Assembly: GCA_035606235.1 (NCBI GenBank)
Contig: DATNFU010000015.1
Location: forward strand, 1 to 64,000
Origin: 66-474 sp035606235
GTDB taxonomy: Bacteria; Pseudomonadota; Gammaproteobacteria; Xanthomonadales; Rhodanobacteraceae
Reading direction: 5' to 3'
Length of the DNA: 64,000 nt
Made by a program: the position numbers and the translations under genes. Numbering within the stretch: the first letter of the stretch is position 1; each line of letters begins with the position of its first letter. The notes under the pieces were generated by a model, which made no database searches, had not been told where the DNA came from, and saw nothing but the letters and a program-made list of their open reading frames with translations. Shown here piece after piece: positions 27,192 to 36,163 of this stretch.

Positions 27192-29078
27192 ATGAAAGTG
27201 CTACATCTCTCCGCCGCCGCTTTGATGGCGTGGGGCGGCTTCGCCGCCTTCAACGTTGCCTCGGCGACCACGTACTACGTGCGCACCGATGGCGGCACCG
27301 CAACACAATGCAATGGTCTCGCTGACGCGGCATATCCGGGCAGCGGCAGCAACCTGTCCTGCGCGTGGGATCATCCGTTCGTCGCGCTCCCCCCGAGCAA
27401 CAGCTCATCTCCGCAGGCGCCGCGCATCCACGGTGGCGACACGCTGGTGATCGACGCCGGCAGTTATCAGATGGGCGCAGACTGGAAGAACAACAGTTCG
27501 CTTTACGGCGCGTGCAGTCTCAGCGCGCCGTGGGGTTGCACGATGCAGGCGATTCCGAGTGGCACCGCCAGCGCACCCACCCGCATCGTCGGCGCTGGCT
27601 GGACTTCCGGCTGCACGGCGCCGCCGGAGCTGTGGGGTTCGGATCGCAGCTATGAAATCCTCGATCTGGACGGCAGCTCCAATGTCGAGGTGGCGTGTCT
27701 CAACGTCACCGATCACAGCGCGTGCATCGAGTTCCACATCAGTTCGAGCGTGGCTTGCAATCGCACTTCCGCGCCGTACGGTGCGTGGGCGCACATGGGG
27801 CTGCACGCGCAGGACTCCAGCAACGTCACGCTGCAGGACCTCAATATCCACGGACTGGCGAACATGGGCATCCAGGCTGGGCGCCTCAGCAACTGGACGC
27901 TGACCAACGTGAAGGTCGTTGCCAACGGTGGCGCGGGCTGGAGCGGCGATCTGGGCGGCACGCAAAGCAGCTCCAATTCCGGGACCATGAACTTCAGCAA
28001 TGTGGAAGTGGGCTGGAACGGCTGCACCGAGCAGTATCCAAGCACGACTATCTACGCCTGTTGGGGCCAGCAGGAAGGCGGCTACGGCGACGGGCTGGGC
28101 ACCGCCAAGACCGGCGGCACCTGGACCTTCAACCAGGTCAACTTCCATGACAACACCCAGGATGGCCTGGATCTGCGTTACGCCGACGGCACCGGCAAGA
28201 TCACCGTGCTGCGCAGCCATTTCTCCGGCAATGCCGGCAACCAGGTGAAGACCCAGGGACCGACCGTCATCCAGAACTCGGTGGTCGTGGGCAACTGCGC
28301 CAATTTCAACGGCAAGTACTACATGACCTCGGGCGACATGTGCCGCGCCAATGGCACGGCGGTCTACATGGTGATGACCCCGGGTGCACTGGCTTCGCTC
28401 AGCTACAACACCATCATCAGCCAGGGCGACTGCCTCGTCGGGCCGGATGGGGGCGACAGCAATTCCGAGGTGGATCTGTACAACAACGTGCTGATCGGCC
28501 AGGCAGCCTGGAATGAAGGCAAGCAGAGCTGCATGTTCTGGTGGGGCAATCCACCCACCGGCAAGGTCAATATCAAGGCGAACGTAGTCTGGAATACCCG
28601 CTACTACACCAGCTACCCGTCCGGCAACACGCTGGCCGATCCCATGCTGACATCGGAGGTGATGGCCACCTTCAATGCCATGCCGCTGGTCGGCAGCCCG
28701 GCCATCGACAAGGCCAGCACCGTGATGACAGTCGCCACCGACTATCTGGGTGATGCGCGCCCGGTCGGCGCCGGCTACGACATCGGCTCCACCGAATTCG
28801 GCAGCACTCCTGTTGTGCCGCCGCCGACCAGTCCGCCGCCACCGACCAGCCCGACGCCGCCGCCGCGCAAGTGGCGCTACGGTGGAACCTTGCCGCCACG
28901 TTTGATCGGCAGTGCTCCCAGCACCAGCACAAGCACTGCTGCGGCAACGACTACGCAGCGCACCACCGCGAGTGCCCAGACGTCGACCCGCAAGGTCATC
29001 ACGTCGCGGCAAAGGCAGTCCTCGCTGCGTGAAGCGATCCAGCGTTGGCTGGGCGGCTCGGAAACCGCCGCGCGCTGA
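27192..29078 (+). CDS. Secreted right-handed beta-helix protein with Pro/Ser/Thr-rich C-terminal tail (paralogue 2)
   Basis: A 628-residue protein. A signal peptide (residues 1-25, ending VASA) is followed by TYYVRTDGG and the same block order as paralogue 1 (CNGLADA, CAWDHPF, HGGDTLVIDAGSY, HMGLHAQDSSNVTLQDLNIHG), then a beta-helix with Asn/Gly turns ending YDIGSTEFG near residue 537. Unlike paralogue 1, it continues with a polyproline linker (PPPTSPPPPTSPTPPP), a Ser/Thr-rich stretch and a basic C-terminus. The tail may bind cell wall or polysaccharide, or carry the enzyme across a capsule. Predicted role: extracellular lyase, epimerase or binding protein for EPS; unproven. A terminator-like hairpin follows 48 bp after the stop. 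Confidence 0.85.
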   Translation: MKVLHLSAAALMAWGGFAAFNVASATTYYVRTDGGTATQCNGLADAAYPGSGSNLSCAWDHPFVALPPSNSSSPQAPRIHGGDTLVIDAGSYQMGADWKNNSSLYGACSLSAPWGCTMQAIPSGTASAPTRIVGAGWTSGCTAPPELWGSDRSYEILDLDGSSNVEVACLNVTDHSACIEFHISSSVACNRTSAPYGAWAHMGLHAQDSSNVTLQDLNIHGLANMGIQAGRLSNWTLTNVKVVANGGAGWSGDLGGTQSSSNSGTMNFSNVEVGWNGCTEQYPSTTIYACWGQQEGGYGDGLGTAKTGGTWTFNQVNFHDNTQDGLDLRYADGTGKITVLRSHFSGNAGNQVKTQGPTVIQNSVVVGNCANFNGKYYMTSGDMCRANGTAVYMVMTPGALASLSYNTIISQGDCLVGPDGGDSNSEVDLYNNVLIGQAAWNEGKQSCMFWWGNPPTGKVNIKANVVWNTRYYTSYPSGNTLADPMLTSEVMATFNAMPLVGSPAIDKASTVMTVATDYLGDARPVGAGYDIGSTEFGSTPVVPPPTSPPPPTSPTPPPRKWRYGGTLPPRLIGSAPSTSTSTAAATTTQRTTASAQTSTRKVITSRQRQSSLREAIQRWLGGSETAAR

Positions 29079-29125
29079 GTGGCAGCAAACCAACCGTGCA
29101 AAAGTGGCGCGGTTGGGATAGCAGA

Positions 29126-29158
29126 GCCGTTCGTGGCGAGCATCACCACGAACGGCTG
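29126..29158 (+). terminator. Terminator-like hairpin after beta-helix gene 2
   Basis: A perfect 12-bp stem (AGCCGTTCGTGG / CCACGAACGGCT, 29126-29137 and 29147-29158) with a 9-base loop, 48 bp downstream of the stop. The following bases (gttatcggtt) contain only a poor T tract, so it may be a 3'-end stabiliser or a weak intrinsic terminator. Confidence 0.6.
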
Positions 29159-29216
29159 TTATCGGTTCACCGGTGGATGTGTCGGGCGGACAGTCGCCTT
29201 GACCAATCAAACGCAA

Positions 29217-30377
29217 TCACGTGGTTTCAGAAGGCGGCATCGCGGCAGCGATGCCGCCTTGTGTTTTGCGCACCATTTCGGAAATTTCGCGCGCGCGCGT
29301 GGGCAGACTGTCGGTACGTTCCAGCCGCTTGCGCAAACCGAGGAACGTGCGCTCGATCAGGAAGTACGACAGCAGCGCACAAACCAGAGCGAGCGCGAGG
29401 TTCTGCGGAAAGGCGGTCCACAGCGCCTGCGAGTGGCGGTTGAGAAACGGCTGCTGCCACAAATACAGCGAGTAGCTCAGCACACCGAGAAACGCGACCG
29501 GCTTCCAGTTGAGAAAGCGCCCGACCCGCGAATCAGCGTGTCGCGTGCTGGATTCGATCAACAGCGCGATGCAGATATTCAACAGCGGCGAGAACATCAG
29601 TTCCACCAGCGTGTAGCCGGATTCGCGATTGATCAGCACAACCAGCGGAATCGCCAAGGCCAACCAGCGGCTGGCAGTGAGCCGTAGATACCAGTGCTGC
29701 GTGAGCAGCCATGGCCGCAGCAGGGCCAACGCGCAGCCGGTCGCCAGATAGTCGAACATCGCCGGAAAAATGGACATGCCCGCCAGTGGCGAGTGCGGGT
29801 CCACATGGAACAGCCACTCGCGGATGCATGCGCGCACCAGGGGACCCGCGAAGATTGCCAGCACCGCCACCGCCAATGCGCGGCGTTGACGCAGCGCAAG
29901 CATGGTCAGTGGCCACAACAGGTAGAACTGTTCCTCGATGGACAATGACCACAGATGCCCGATCTGCCACGGGTGGTTGGGGTAGTAGTTGACGGTGTAA
30001 GTGAGCGCATACGCGAAATCGGTGCCGTCGAGCTCGATCCAGCCCAGCCACGTGGCGACGGCGAGAACCAGGATCAATCCATAGAAAGCGGGGAAGATGC
30101 GCAGCACGCGGCGTAGATAAAATCTGCCGAGCGAGATCGTGCCGGTTTTCTCGCGCTCGCTCATCAGCAAGGAGGTGATCAGGAAACCCGAGATCACGAA
30201 AAACACCAGCACGCCCAGGTGCGCAATGTCGCCCAGCACGTTGCCGTAACCGCCCTCCAGCGGATTGGGAAACCCGCGGGTGCCGCTCAGGTGTCCATAC
30301 AACACCATCAGGATCGAAACCGCGCGGATGCCATCCAGTGATGGAATCCGTCTCCCTTCCGGCTTCGAAGTTTGCAT
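29217..30377 (-). CDS. Acyltransferase-3 family membrane protein (EPS O-acylation)
   Basis: A 386-residue multispanning protein. RRIPSLDGIRAVSILMVLYG with the conserved LDGIRA and following His (GHLSG), FFVISGFLIT, and FYLRRVLRIFPAF are diagnostic of the OafA/NodX acyltransferase-3 family, which acetylates or otherwise acylates cell-surface sugars using cytoplasmic acyl-CoA. About ten membrane segments are visible. The ATG at 30377 is preceded by GGAGG; the frame runs open to 30434 without a comparable site. The gene converges with beta-helix gene 2 and diverges from the flippase. Its last codons contain a perfect 13-bp inverted repeat (29231-29260). Confidence 0.9.
   Translation of the reverse strand: MQTSKPEGRRIPSLDGIRAVSILMVLYGHLSGTRGFPNPLEGGYGNVLGDIAHLGVLVFFVISGFLITSLLMSEREKTGTISLGRFYLRRVLRIFPAFYGLILVLAVATWLGWIELDGTDFAYALTYTVNYYPNHPWQIGHLWSLSIEEQFYLLWPLTMLALRQRRALAVAVLAIFAGPLVRACIREWLFHVDPHSPLAGMSIFPAMFDYLATGCALALLRPWLLTQHWYLRLTASRWLALAIPLVVLINRESGYTLVELMFSPLLNICIALLIESSTRHADSRVGRFLNWKPVAFLGVLSYSLYLWQQPFLNRHSQALWTAFPQNLALALVCALLSYFLIERTFLGLRKRLERTDSLPTRAREISEMVRKTQGGIAAAMPPSETT
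29231..29260 (+). terminator. Perfect 13-bp hairpin inside the acyltransferase 3' end
   Basis: The arms aaggcggcatcgc (29231-29243) and gcgatgccgcctt (29248-29260) are exact complements around a 4-base loop, followed on the plus strand by gtgttttg. It looks like a GC-rich intrinsic terminator for rightward transcripts while also encoding the acyltransferase C-terminus on the other strand (GGIAAAMPP). Confidence 0.5.
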
Positions 30378-30602
30378 CCCCGGAGCCCTCCGTGGCAGGG
30401 ATATGCGCATCGCCAACGGCTGGCGCGACCGCATCTATTCTGGAAATGCGCGCGTGTAGTTCGCATGAAGGCAGACGCGTAAAAATTTTCCGCGGCAGCG
30501 ACTGACAAGGCACGTTCCACTCCGATAAACTACAGGCACGCCATTCGCTCAGACATGGCGCACAGGATCAGGGCTCCCAACGTCGAAGGACCGACGCGCA
30601 TC

Positions 30603-32078
30603 ATGGACGAAGCGGCGCGACCAGGCATTGCCACGCATTACCTGCGCTACACGATCGGCAACGTGCTGGTCATGGTCGCTGGATTTGTGTCGTTCCCGAT
30701 CATGACGCGCCTGCTCAGCAACACCGAGTACGGCGTGTTTGGCTATGTCGACACCTGGCTGCTGATTCTCGCGGGCGTGTTCAAGCTCGGCGGGCAGCAC
30801 GCGATCATCCGCTTCTATCCGCATCGCGGCGGGTTCAACGCACTGGGCCGCTTCGGCGCGAATTTCGTGCTGCTGCCGCTGTTGTGCAGCATCGTCTTCT
30901 GGTTATTGGCGATCGCCGGCTACGGTATCTGGTCGTTGCTGTACCCACCGGAGCGGCCGATCATCGGATGGATCGGGCTGGGACTGTTGCTGCCGACCAT
31001 CTGGATGAGTTTCGTCACTTCGGTGCTGACCGCCGAAGAGCGCTCTGACCTGAGCGTGCGCGTGAGCGTCGGCTCGCGCTGGCTGGATGCGGTCTTCATT
31101 CTGCTGGTCATCTATTTTCTGGAGCGCAACGCGCTGGGCGTGTATGCCGCGCGGCTGGGCTCTGCAATCGTGGTCACCTTGTGCCTCACCATCTGGCTGT
31201 CGCGGCGTGTACCGCTGCGTTGGCGTGATCGCGATTTCGCGCAATGGTTCGCCGGGGTGCGTTACGGCGTGCCGATGATGGCCAACGAGCTGTCATCGGT
31301 GTTGCTGTCGTTCGTGGACCGGCTGATGCTGAAGCACCTGATGGGCGCGTTCGCGCCGGTCGGCGTGTACACCATCGGGTACGGGTTGGCCATGACCATC
31401 AATACGCTGCTGCAGAATGCGCTGTTCACCGCGTTCACCCAGGTCAGCGTGCGCCAGTTCGAAACCGAAGGCCCGCAGGCGGTGGTGCGCACCAAGCGCC
31501 TGCTGCTGCACATATTGATCTATGTCGTGATCGCGATGTGCGTGTGCCTGATCACGGTCGGTCCTGATGCATTACTGTTGCTGGCCGGCCCCGACAAGGC
31601 CGCTTCCGCGCCGGTGTTCGTGTTGATCGGAATCAACTATGCGCTGGATGGACTGTTCGGCATCTGCTTCACCGGATTGTTGCTGCACAAGCGCTCGGGC
31701 CTGGTGTTCGCGATGACGTTGGCCGCGACCGTGCTCAACGTGCTGCTCAATCTGGTCTGGATTCCGGCGTATGGGGTCATGGGCGCGGTATACGCAACCT
31801 TTGCCAGCTTCATCCTGTTGACCGTGCTCCACTACGTTACCTGCCCGCGCGAATTGCGCGTGTGGCCGGATCGCAACGCGACGTTGATCGCCTGCGTGCT
31901 CGGCCTGTTGGTGTGGCTGGTTGCAGATGTCAGCGGGTTGTTCGGGCTCACCTCGCATTTTGAGCGACTGCTTGCGATGGGCGTGCTGATGATGGGCTTG
32001 TATATCGCGCCCGCATTGGCGCTGGATCGTCCGTTGCGCGAGGCCGTGCAAACCTGGGTGCGCAATCGCTTTGCATGA
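30603..32078 (+). CDS. Wzx-type polysaccharide flippase (MOP superfamily)
   Basis: A 491-residue membrane protein with about 14 hydrophobic segments. The N-terminal pattern (GNVLVMVAGFVSFPIMTRLL, then NTEYGVFGYVDT) matches polysaccharide-type MOP flippases, which move undecaprenyl-linked repeat units to the periplasmic face. ATG 30603 has AAGGA 12 bases upstream; ATG 30555 would add 16 residues but has no visible ribosome site, so the start is uncertain. The gene overlaps the DUF218 gene by four bases (ATGA), indicating translational coupling. Together with the polymerase at 36156-37559 it marks a Wzx/Wzy-dependent pathway. Confidence 0.9.
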   Translation: MDEAARPGIATHYLRYTIGNVLVMVAGFVSFPIMTRLLSNTEYGVFGYVDTWLLILAGVFKLGGQHAIIRFYPHRGGFNALGRFGANFVLLPLLCSIVFWLLAIAGYGIWSLLYPPERPIIGWIGLGLLLPTIWMSFVTSVLTAEERSDLSVRVSVGSRWLDAVFILLVIYFLERNALGVYAARLGSAIVVTLCLTIWLSRRVPLRWRDRDFAQWFAGVRYGVPMMANELSSVLLSFVDRLMLKHLMGAFAPVGVYTIGYGLAMTINTLLQNALFTAFTQVSVRQFETEGPQAVVRTKRLLLHILIYVVIAMCVCLITVGPDALLLLAGPDKAASAPVFVLIGINYALDGLFGICFTGLLLHKRSGLVFAMTLAATVLNVLLNLVWIPAYGVMGAVYATFASFILLTVLHYVTCPRELRVWPDRNATLIACVLGLLVWLVADVSGLFGLTSHFERLLAMGVLMMGLYIAPALALDRPLREAVQTWVRNRFA

Positions 32079-32866
32079 ACTTTACCCTGCTGCTCTCGCC
32101 GCTGGCCTGGAGCGTTGCAATCGCACTGCTGCTGGCATTGCTGTGGCGCCGGTTGCCGCGTGCGCTGTGCCTGCTGGGGCTTGCGATCGAAACCGCACTG
32201 GTGATCGCGATGACTCCGTTCGGCGCCAACGGCCTGGTGCGCATCATCGAGTCGCGCCTGCCGGCGAGGACTTGCCAGGCACCGGCGCCGAGCACCATCG
32301 TCGTGCTGGCCGGCGGGTTTTCGCGGCCGCCTGATTCGCCGCGGGATTTCGGCGCGGCCAACCTGCACAGCCTGCATCGGTTGTTTGCGGGCGTGGCCCT
32401 GTGGCGCCGGATGCCGCAGGCGCAGTTGGTGATTTCCGGTGGCGGCTCCTACACCGTCGCGGAGAGCACCGTATTGGCCGAACTGGCGCGCCGCCTCGGC
32501 GTGCCGGCGCAGGCGATCCGCACCGAGACGCATTCACATTCGACCTGGCAGAACGCGCACGAGCTGGCCGCGTTGTCGCCGCGCTTGCCCAAACGCATTT
32601 GGCTGGTCAGTTCCGCCCTGCATCTGCCGCGCGCGCTGTTCGCATTCCGTCAGGCCGGTTTCGCACCCTGCGCGTGGCCCAGCGTATCGCTGTACGTTCC
32701 GCCGAATGGGAGCTTCGGCTATTACATTCCGCAAAGCTCGTCACTCACGAAGGTGGAAGCCGCGCTGCACGAGCTGGTTGGGGGGTGGGAGTACGCGTGG
32801 CGCGTGCGGCGAGAAGCTGCGAATGGATCCGCAACGCAAGCTCCCGCGAAATCGGGCGGCAGTTGA
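32075..32866 (+). CDS. DUF218 (YdcF/ElyC/SanA-like) membrane protein
   Basis: A 263-residue protein. Two N-terminal hydrophobic segments (about 5-24 and 30-48) are followed by a DUF218 domain: STIVVLAGGFSRP, LVISGGGS, TETHSHSTWQNA and LVSSALHLPRALF are its recurring blocks. Family members ElyC and SanA affect peptidoglycan and lipid-carrier metabolism, and DUF218 genes are frequent in EPS operons. ATG overlaps the flippase stop (ATGA). A role in lipid-carrier recycling or polymer modification is inference from the family and the coupling. Confidence 0.85.
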   Translation: MNFTLLLSPLAWSVAIALLLALLWRRLPRALCLLGLAIETALVIAMTPFGANGLVRIIESRLPARTCQAPAPSTIVVLAGGFSRPPDSPRDFGAANLHSLHRLFAGVALWRRMPQAQLVISGGGSYTVAESTVLAELARRLGVPAQAIRTETHSHSTWQNAHELAALSPRLPKRIWLVSSALHLPRALFAFRQAGFAPCAWPSVSLYVPPNGSFGYYIPQSSSLTKVEAALHELVGGWEYAWRVRREAANGSATQAPAKSGGS

Positions 32867-32976
32867 GCCGGTTCACGCGGTTGCGGTGAGAACATCCCTT
32901 TCTTCGCGCGCGGCGAGGTACAAGCCGCGTGGTTGTCCAGGCGACAGGCGAGCGACTCCAGAAGTGCGGGCAATCC

Positions 32977-34188
32977 TCATGCGGCCACACGGTCGGAAAG
33001 CGCGCAGGCGCGCGCGTCCACAACCTGCTCGAGCAACGCCAGCATGCGGGCGCTGTCGTTTTCCCAGTTGAAGGCCTGTTGCACGGCGCGGCGGCCGTTC
33101 GCGGCCAGCGTGGCGTAGTCGGCACGCGCGATCTCCAGCATTGCGCGCGCGGCGTCCGCCGGATCGCCGCCGCGATAAGAAACGCCGCAGCGCATCTCGC
33201 GCATCAGGCGCATGGTCGGCTCGGTCGCCGCAAAAACAAACGGCCGTCCGCACGCTGCGTAATCGAAAAACTTGTTGGCGATGGTGGTCTGGGTGAAGGC
33301 GTTGACCGCCAGCGATACCACGCCGAAATCAATGTCGGCATAAAGCGCATCGCGCTGGCCATGAGGGTAGGCGCCGCGCAGGTCGATGCGTGCGCGGTTG
33401 ACGAGCTGCTCGCGCAACTGACGCAGGGCCGGCATGGACTCACCATCGCCGAAAATCTCCAGATGAATTTCCGGATTCCGGGTAGCCGCGATGTCGAAGC
33501 CGCGCAGCAGGGTTTGCAGATCACGATCCTCGGCAAGAATGCCGTGATAGCCGAACCTCAGCCGTCCCGGGACGCGCTGCCGCGCCGGCATCGCCGCAAA
33601 GCGTCCACGCTCGGGCGTATTCAGCACCGGCGCGATGCGCTCCAGCGGAAAGCCGAATTCGCGGTGCAGCCGCAGCTTCATTTCTTCGCATACCGGCAGG
33701 ATGCCGTCCGCCCGCCGCACCGCGCGACGCTCGATCCGGTCGGGTACGCGCAACGGCCCCACCACCGTGCGCAGCAGGAGATTGCTGCGGTATTTTTTCC
33801 AGGTGCGCATCGCTTCCGGGTAGTGCTCGGCCATGTCGATCACCCACGGAATGCGTGCGATGTGCGCGACACGTGCGGTAAACGTCGTGACCGGAATATC
33901 GCGGGCGATCAGCAAGTCGGGCCGGAACGCGCGCACCCGTGCGCGCAAGGCGCGATACCAGAGCGGATTGCCGGGTAACGGCAGGGAGGCAAAGCGCGGT
34001 CGTTGCGGGCCGACGCGATGGATGGCGAGCCCGTTGCAATCGGCGCGCGTCGGTTCGTCTTCGCCGCGTCGCGCGAGAATTTCGACTTCGCAACCATGTC
34101 GCTGCAGCGCCGTGCAGATTTTCTCCACCCGGATGTCCCACGGGTAGCAGGCCTGGCGCACATACAAGATACGGCGGGGAAAGCTCAT
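32977..34188 (-). CDS. Family 4 glycosyltransferase
   Basis: A 403-residue GT-B protein. RILYVRQACYPWDIRVEKIC forms the N-terminal acceptor domain. LRFGYHGILAEDRDLQTLL, IFGDGE and the NKFFDYAACGRPFVF segment form the donor-binding domain; the E of the usual EX7E is replaced by the ANKFFDYAACG pattern seen in some GT4 subfamilies. It should act on the lipid-linked repeat unit in the cytoplasm. It is the last gene of the ten-gene leftward EPS operon and begins 14 bp after the GT2 stop. It converges with the DUF218 gene across 110 bp. Frame upstream of 34188 overlaps GT2 and is rejected. Confidence 0.88.
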   Translation of the reverse strand: MSFPRRILYVRQACYPWDIRVEKICTALQRHGCEVEILARRGEDEPTRADCNGLAIHRVGPQRPRFASLPLPGNPLWYRALRARVRAFRPDLLIARDIPVTTFTARVAHIARIPWVIDMAEHYPEAMRTWKKYRSNLLLRTVVGPLRVPDRIERRAVRRADGILPVCEEMKLRLHREFGFPLERIAPVLNTPERGRFAAMPARQRVPGRLRFGYHGILAEDRDLQTLLRGFDIAATRNPEIHLEIFGDGESMPALRQLREQLVNRARIDLRGAYPHGQRDALYADIDFGVVSLAVNAFTQTTIANKFFDYAACGRPFVFAATEPTMRLMREMRCGVSYRGGDPADAARAMLEIARADYATLAANGRRAVQQAFNWENDSARMLALLEQVVDARACALSDRVAA

Positions 34189-34202
34189 GCGATCGATCGC
34201 CT

Positions 34203-35327
34203 TCAATGGCTCTTCCACAAGCCGCGCGGATCGAGCGCCAGACAGGCGGGCAGCGACAGCAGCGCGGCGGCGTTCAACATCGCGAAGCTGCCGATCGTTC
34301 GCAGCAGCGGCACCCGGGCGCCCAGCCGCGGGCGCAGCAACGCAAATGCCGCGCCGACGTAGCCCGCGAGTTGCACGATCAGCGCGCCACGATAGAACGC
34401 GTGTTGCGAGGCACATGCCGAAGCGACCAGCATGGCCAGCAGCGCCCACGGCACGATCAGGCGCAGGAACTTGTGCGAGAACCACGCGAAGAACACCGGG
34501 TTGGCGAACGGATTCGCCAGCCTCGGCAAACGTGCGAGCAACTGCCAGTTGCCCGCAAGCGTGCGCAGCTTGCGGCGAAATTCCTCCAGGGAATCCGCGC
34601 TGGCGCGATCGAGCGCAATCGCCTCGCGCGCCATGCCGACGCGATAACCGGCGAACACCACGTTGAGCGGCAGGTACATGTCATCCAGGATCGTGCCGGG
34701 CGGCGGTGCCACGGCGAGCTCGCGGCGCAGCGCGTGGATGGCGCCGCTGACGCCATGCAGCCAGCCTAGCCGCGCCTCGTTTTCGCGCAGCATTTTCTCC
34801 ATGCGCCAGTACAGGCCGATGTCCCCGGTGCCCGCGCGAGCGCTTTCGATCATCAGCTCGCCGCTGACCGCGCCCACCGTCGGATCGGCGAATGGCTCGA
34901 CCAGCTTGCGCAAGGCGAGCGGCGCAAAGCGCTGGCGCGCATCGGCGAAAGCGATGATCGACGTCGTGGCCACGCTGATCGCAACGGCCAGCGCGGCTGC
35001 TTTGCCACCGTTGCGCGGCAACGCGATCACGCGCAGGCGTGGATTGCCGACGTCCGCCGCGCGCGCGGTACCGTCGGTACTGCCGTCATCCACCACGATC
35101 ACATGCAGCCTGTCGGCCGGGTAATCCTGCGCGAACACATCGCGCACGCGCGCCGCGATGCGCGCGGACTCGTTATAGGCAGCGATCACCACGGTCAGCG
35201 ACGGCGTGGAGGGCCGATACGTCGACGTGCGACCCCACCGACGCGCCAGTGCCAGCACCAGCAGCGGATACAGCACGTAGGCGTAGCCGATCAACGCAAC
35301 CGCCAGCCAGAACACCAGGGCGCTCAT
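34203..35327 (-). CDS. Membrane-bound family 2 glycosyltransferase
   Basis: A 374-residue protein. A hydrophobic anchor (about 3-25) precedes a GT2 domain: LTVVIAAYNESARI, IVVDDGSTDGT, FADARQRF and DDMYLPLNVVF. The C-terminal part (about 270-365) has several membrane segments, as in processive or membrane GT2 enzymes. The conserved Q/R-x-x-R-W of synthases appears modified to RRKLRTLAGNWQ. Probably elongates the repeat unit at the inner membrane. The ATG overlaps the upstream deacetylase stop (ATGA), so the two are coupled. Donor sugar unknown. Confidence 0.9.
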   Translation of the reverse strand: MSALVFWLAVALIGYAYVLYPLLVLALARRWGRTSTYRPSTPSLTVVIAAYNESARIAARVRDVFAQDYPADRLHVIVVDDGSTDGTARAADVGNPRLRVIALPRNGGKAAALAVAISVATTSIIAFADARQRFAPLALRKLVEPFADPTVGAVSGELMIESARAGTGDIGLYWRMEKMLRENEARLGWLHGVSGAIHALRRELAVAPPPGTILDDMYLPLNVVFAGYRVGMAREAIALDRASADSLEEFRRKLRTLAGNWQLLARLPRLANPFANPVFFAWFSHKFLRLIVPWALLAMLVASACASQHAFYRGALIVQLAGYVGAAFALLRPRLGARVPLLRTIGSFAMLNAAALLSLPACLALDPRGLWKSH

Positions 35328-36163
35328 CGTTGCGGGGACCTTGAGCCGGCGCCCAGCAGCTTCGCCCGCACGCGCTCGTAACGCGCGTTGCCGAGCACGC
35401 GTTTGGGCAGGCCAAGCGCGCCGTAACGCATACGCGCAAGTCGCGGGCGCAAACCCCGCCATTGCACCAGTGCTGCGAAATCCGCCATCGTGGTGTCGCG
35501 GGTGACAGCGATGCGCTCACGGCAATTCCGTGCCAGCGCGCCGCGGTTGACGCCTGGAACCGAGGTCAGCACCAGCTGATAGCCGGCGCGAAATGCGGCA
35601 TCGCGCTCGCGTGTTCCGCCTCGACCTCCCGGCAGCGCCAGTGCGCAGACCGGCCGCTCGCACAGGGCTTCCAGACGGCGTTTGCTCAAGGCCAGTTCGG
35701 AGTCGAGCGCGACCTCGTCGAGATCTTCCAGCAGACGATGCGTGCGACCGTGCGACTGCACCCCCATCCCGGCTCGCGCCAGCGCACGCACATCATTGGC
35801 CGACAGCATGCCGCGGCGGCCGATGAAATCGGAAGTGATGCAGAACTCCGCCACCATCTTGCGCGCGGCCAGCATGGGCAGTGCCACACTGCGATTGCTG
35901 GCGTCGCCATCGTCGAAGGAAATGACGATGGATTCCCGTGGTTCAAGGCCGTGCATCGATGCGCGGGATCGCGCGTCGCCGGTGCTCGCATCTTGCGCAA
36001 GCAGCCGATCAAAGCACGTGGTCTGATAGCCGTGCGCGCACAGCCAATCCAGTTGCCGCGCGAAATCGTCCGGCCGCACGCTGTACACCGGGTCGAAGCC
36101 GCGTGCGTGCGCGTCTGCGTGCAGGCCGTGATACATCAGCACCGGCAGACACGGCTCAGCCAT
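35324..36163 (-). CDS. Polysaccharide deacetylase family protein (NodB/CE4), second copy
   Basis: A 279-residue protein. LPVLMYHGL begins the NodB fold, IVISFDDGDAS holds the catalytic/metal aspartates, SHGRTHRLL the two metal histidines, and ALALPGGRGG the third motif. It should deacetylate amino sugars or O-acetyl groups in the EPS. No signal peptide is visible. It overlaps the polymerase gene by 8 bp upstream and the GT2 by 4 bp downstream, placing it firmly in the operon. It is distinct in sequence from the other CE4 protein at 20473-21417, so the locus encodes two non-identical deacetylases. Confidence 0.9.
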   Translation of the reverse strand: MAEPCLPVLMYHGLHADAHARGFDPVYSVRPDDFARQLDWLCAHGYQTTCFDRLLAQDASTGDARSRASMHGLEPRESIVISFDDGDASNRSVALPMLAARKMVAEFCITSDFIGRRGMLSANDVRALARAGMGVQSHGRTHRLLEDLDEVALDSELALSKRRLEALCERPVCALALPGGRGGTRERDAAFRAGYQLVLTSVPGVNRGALARNCRERIAVTRDTTMADFAALVQWRGLRPRLARMRYGALGLPKRVLGNARYERVRAKLLGAGSRSPQR

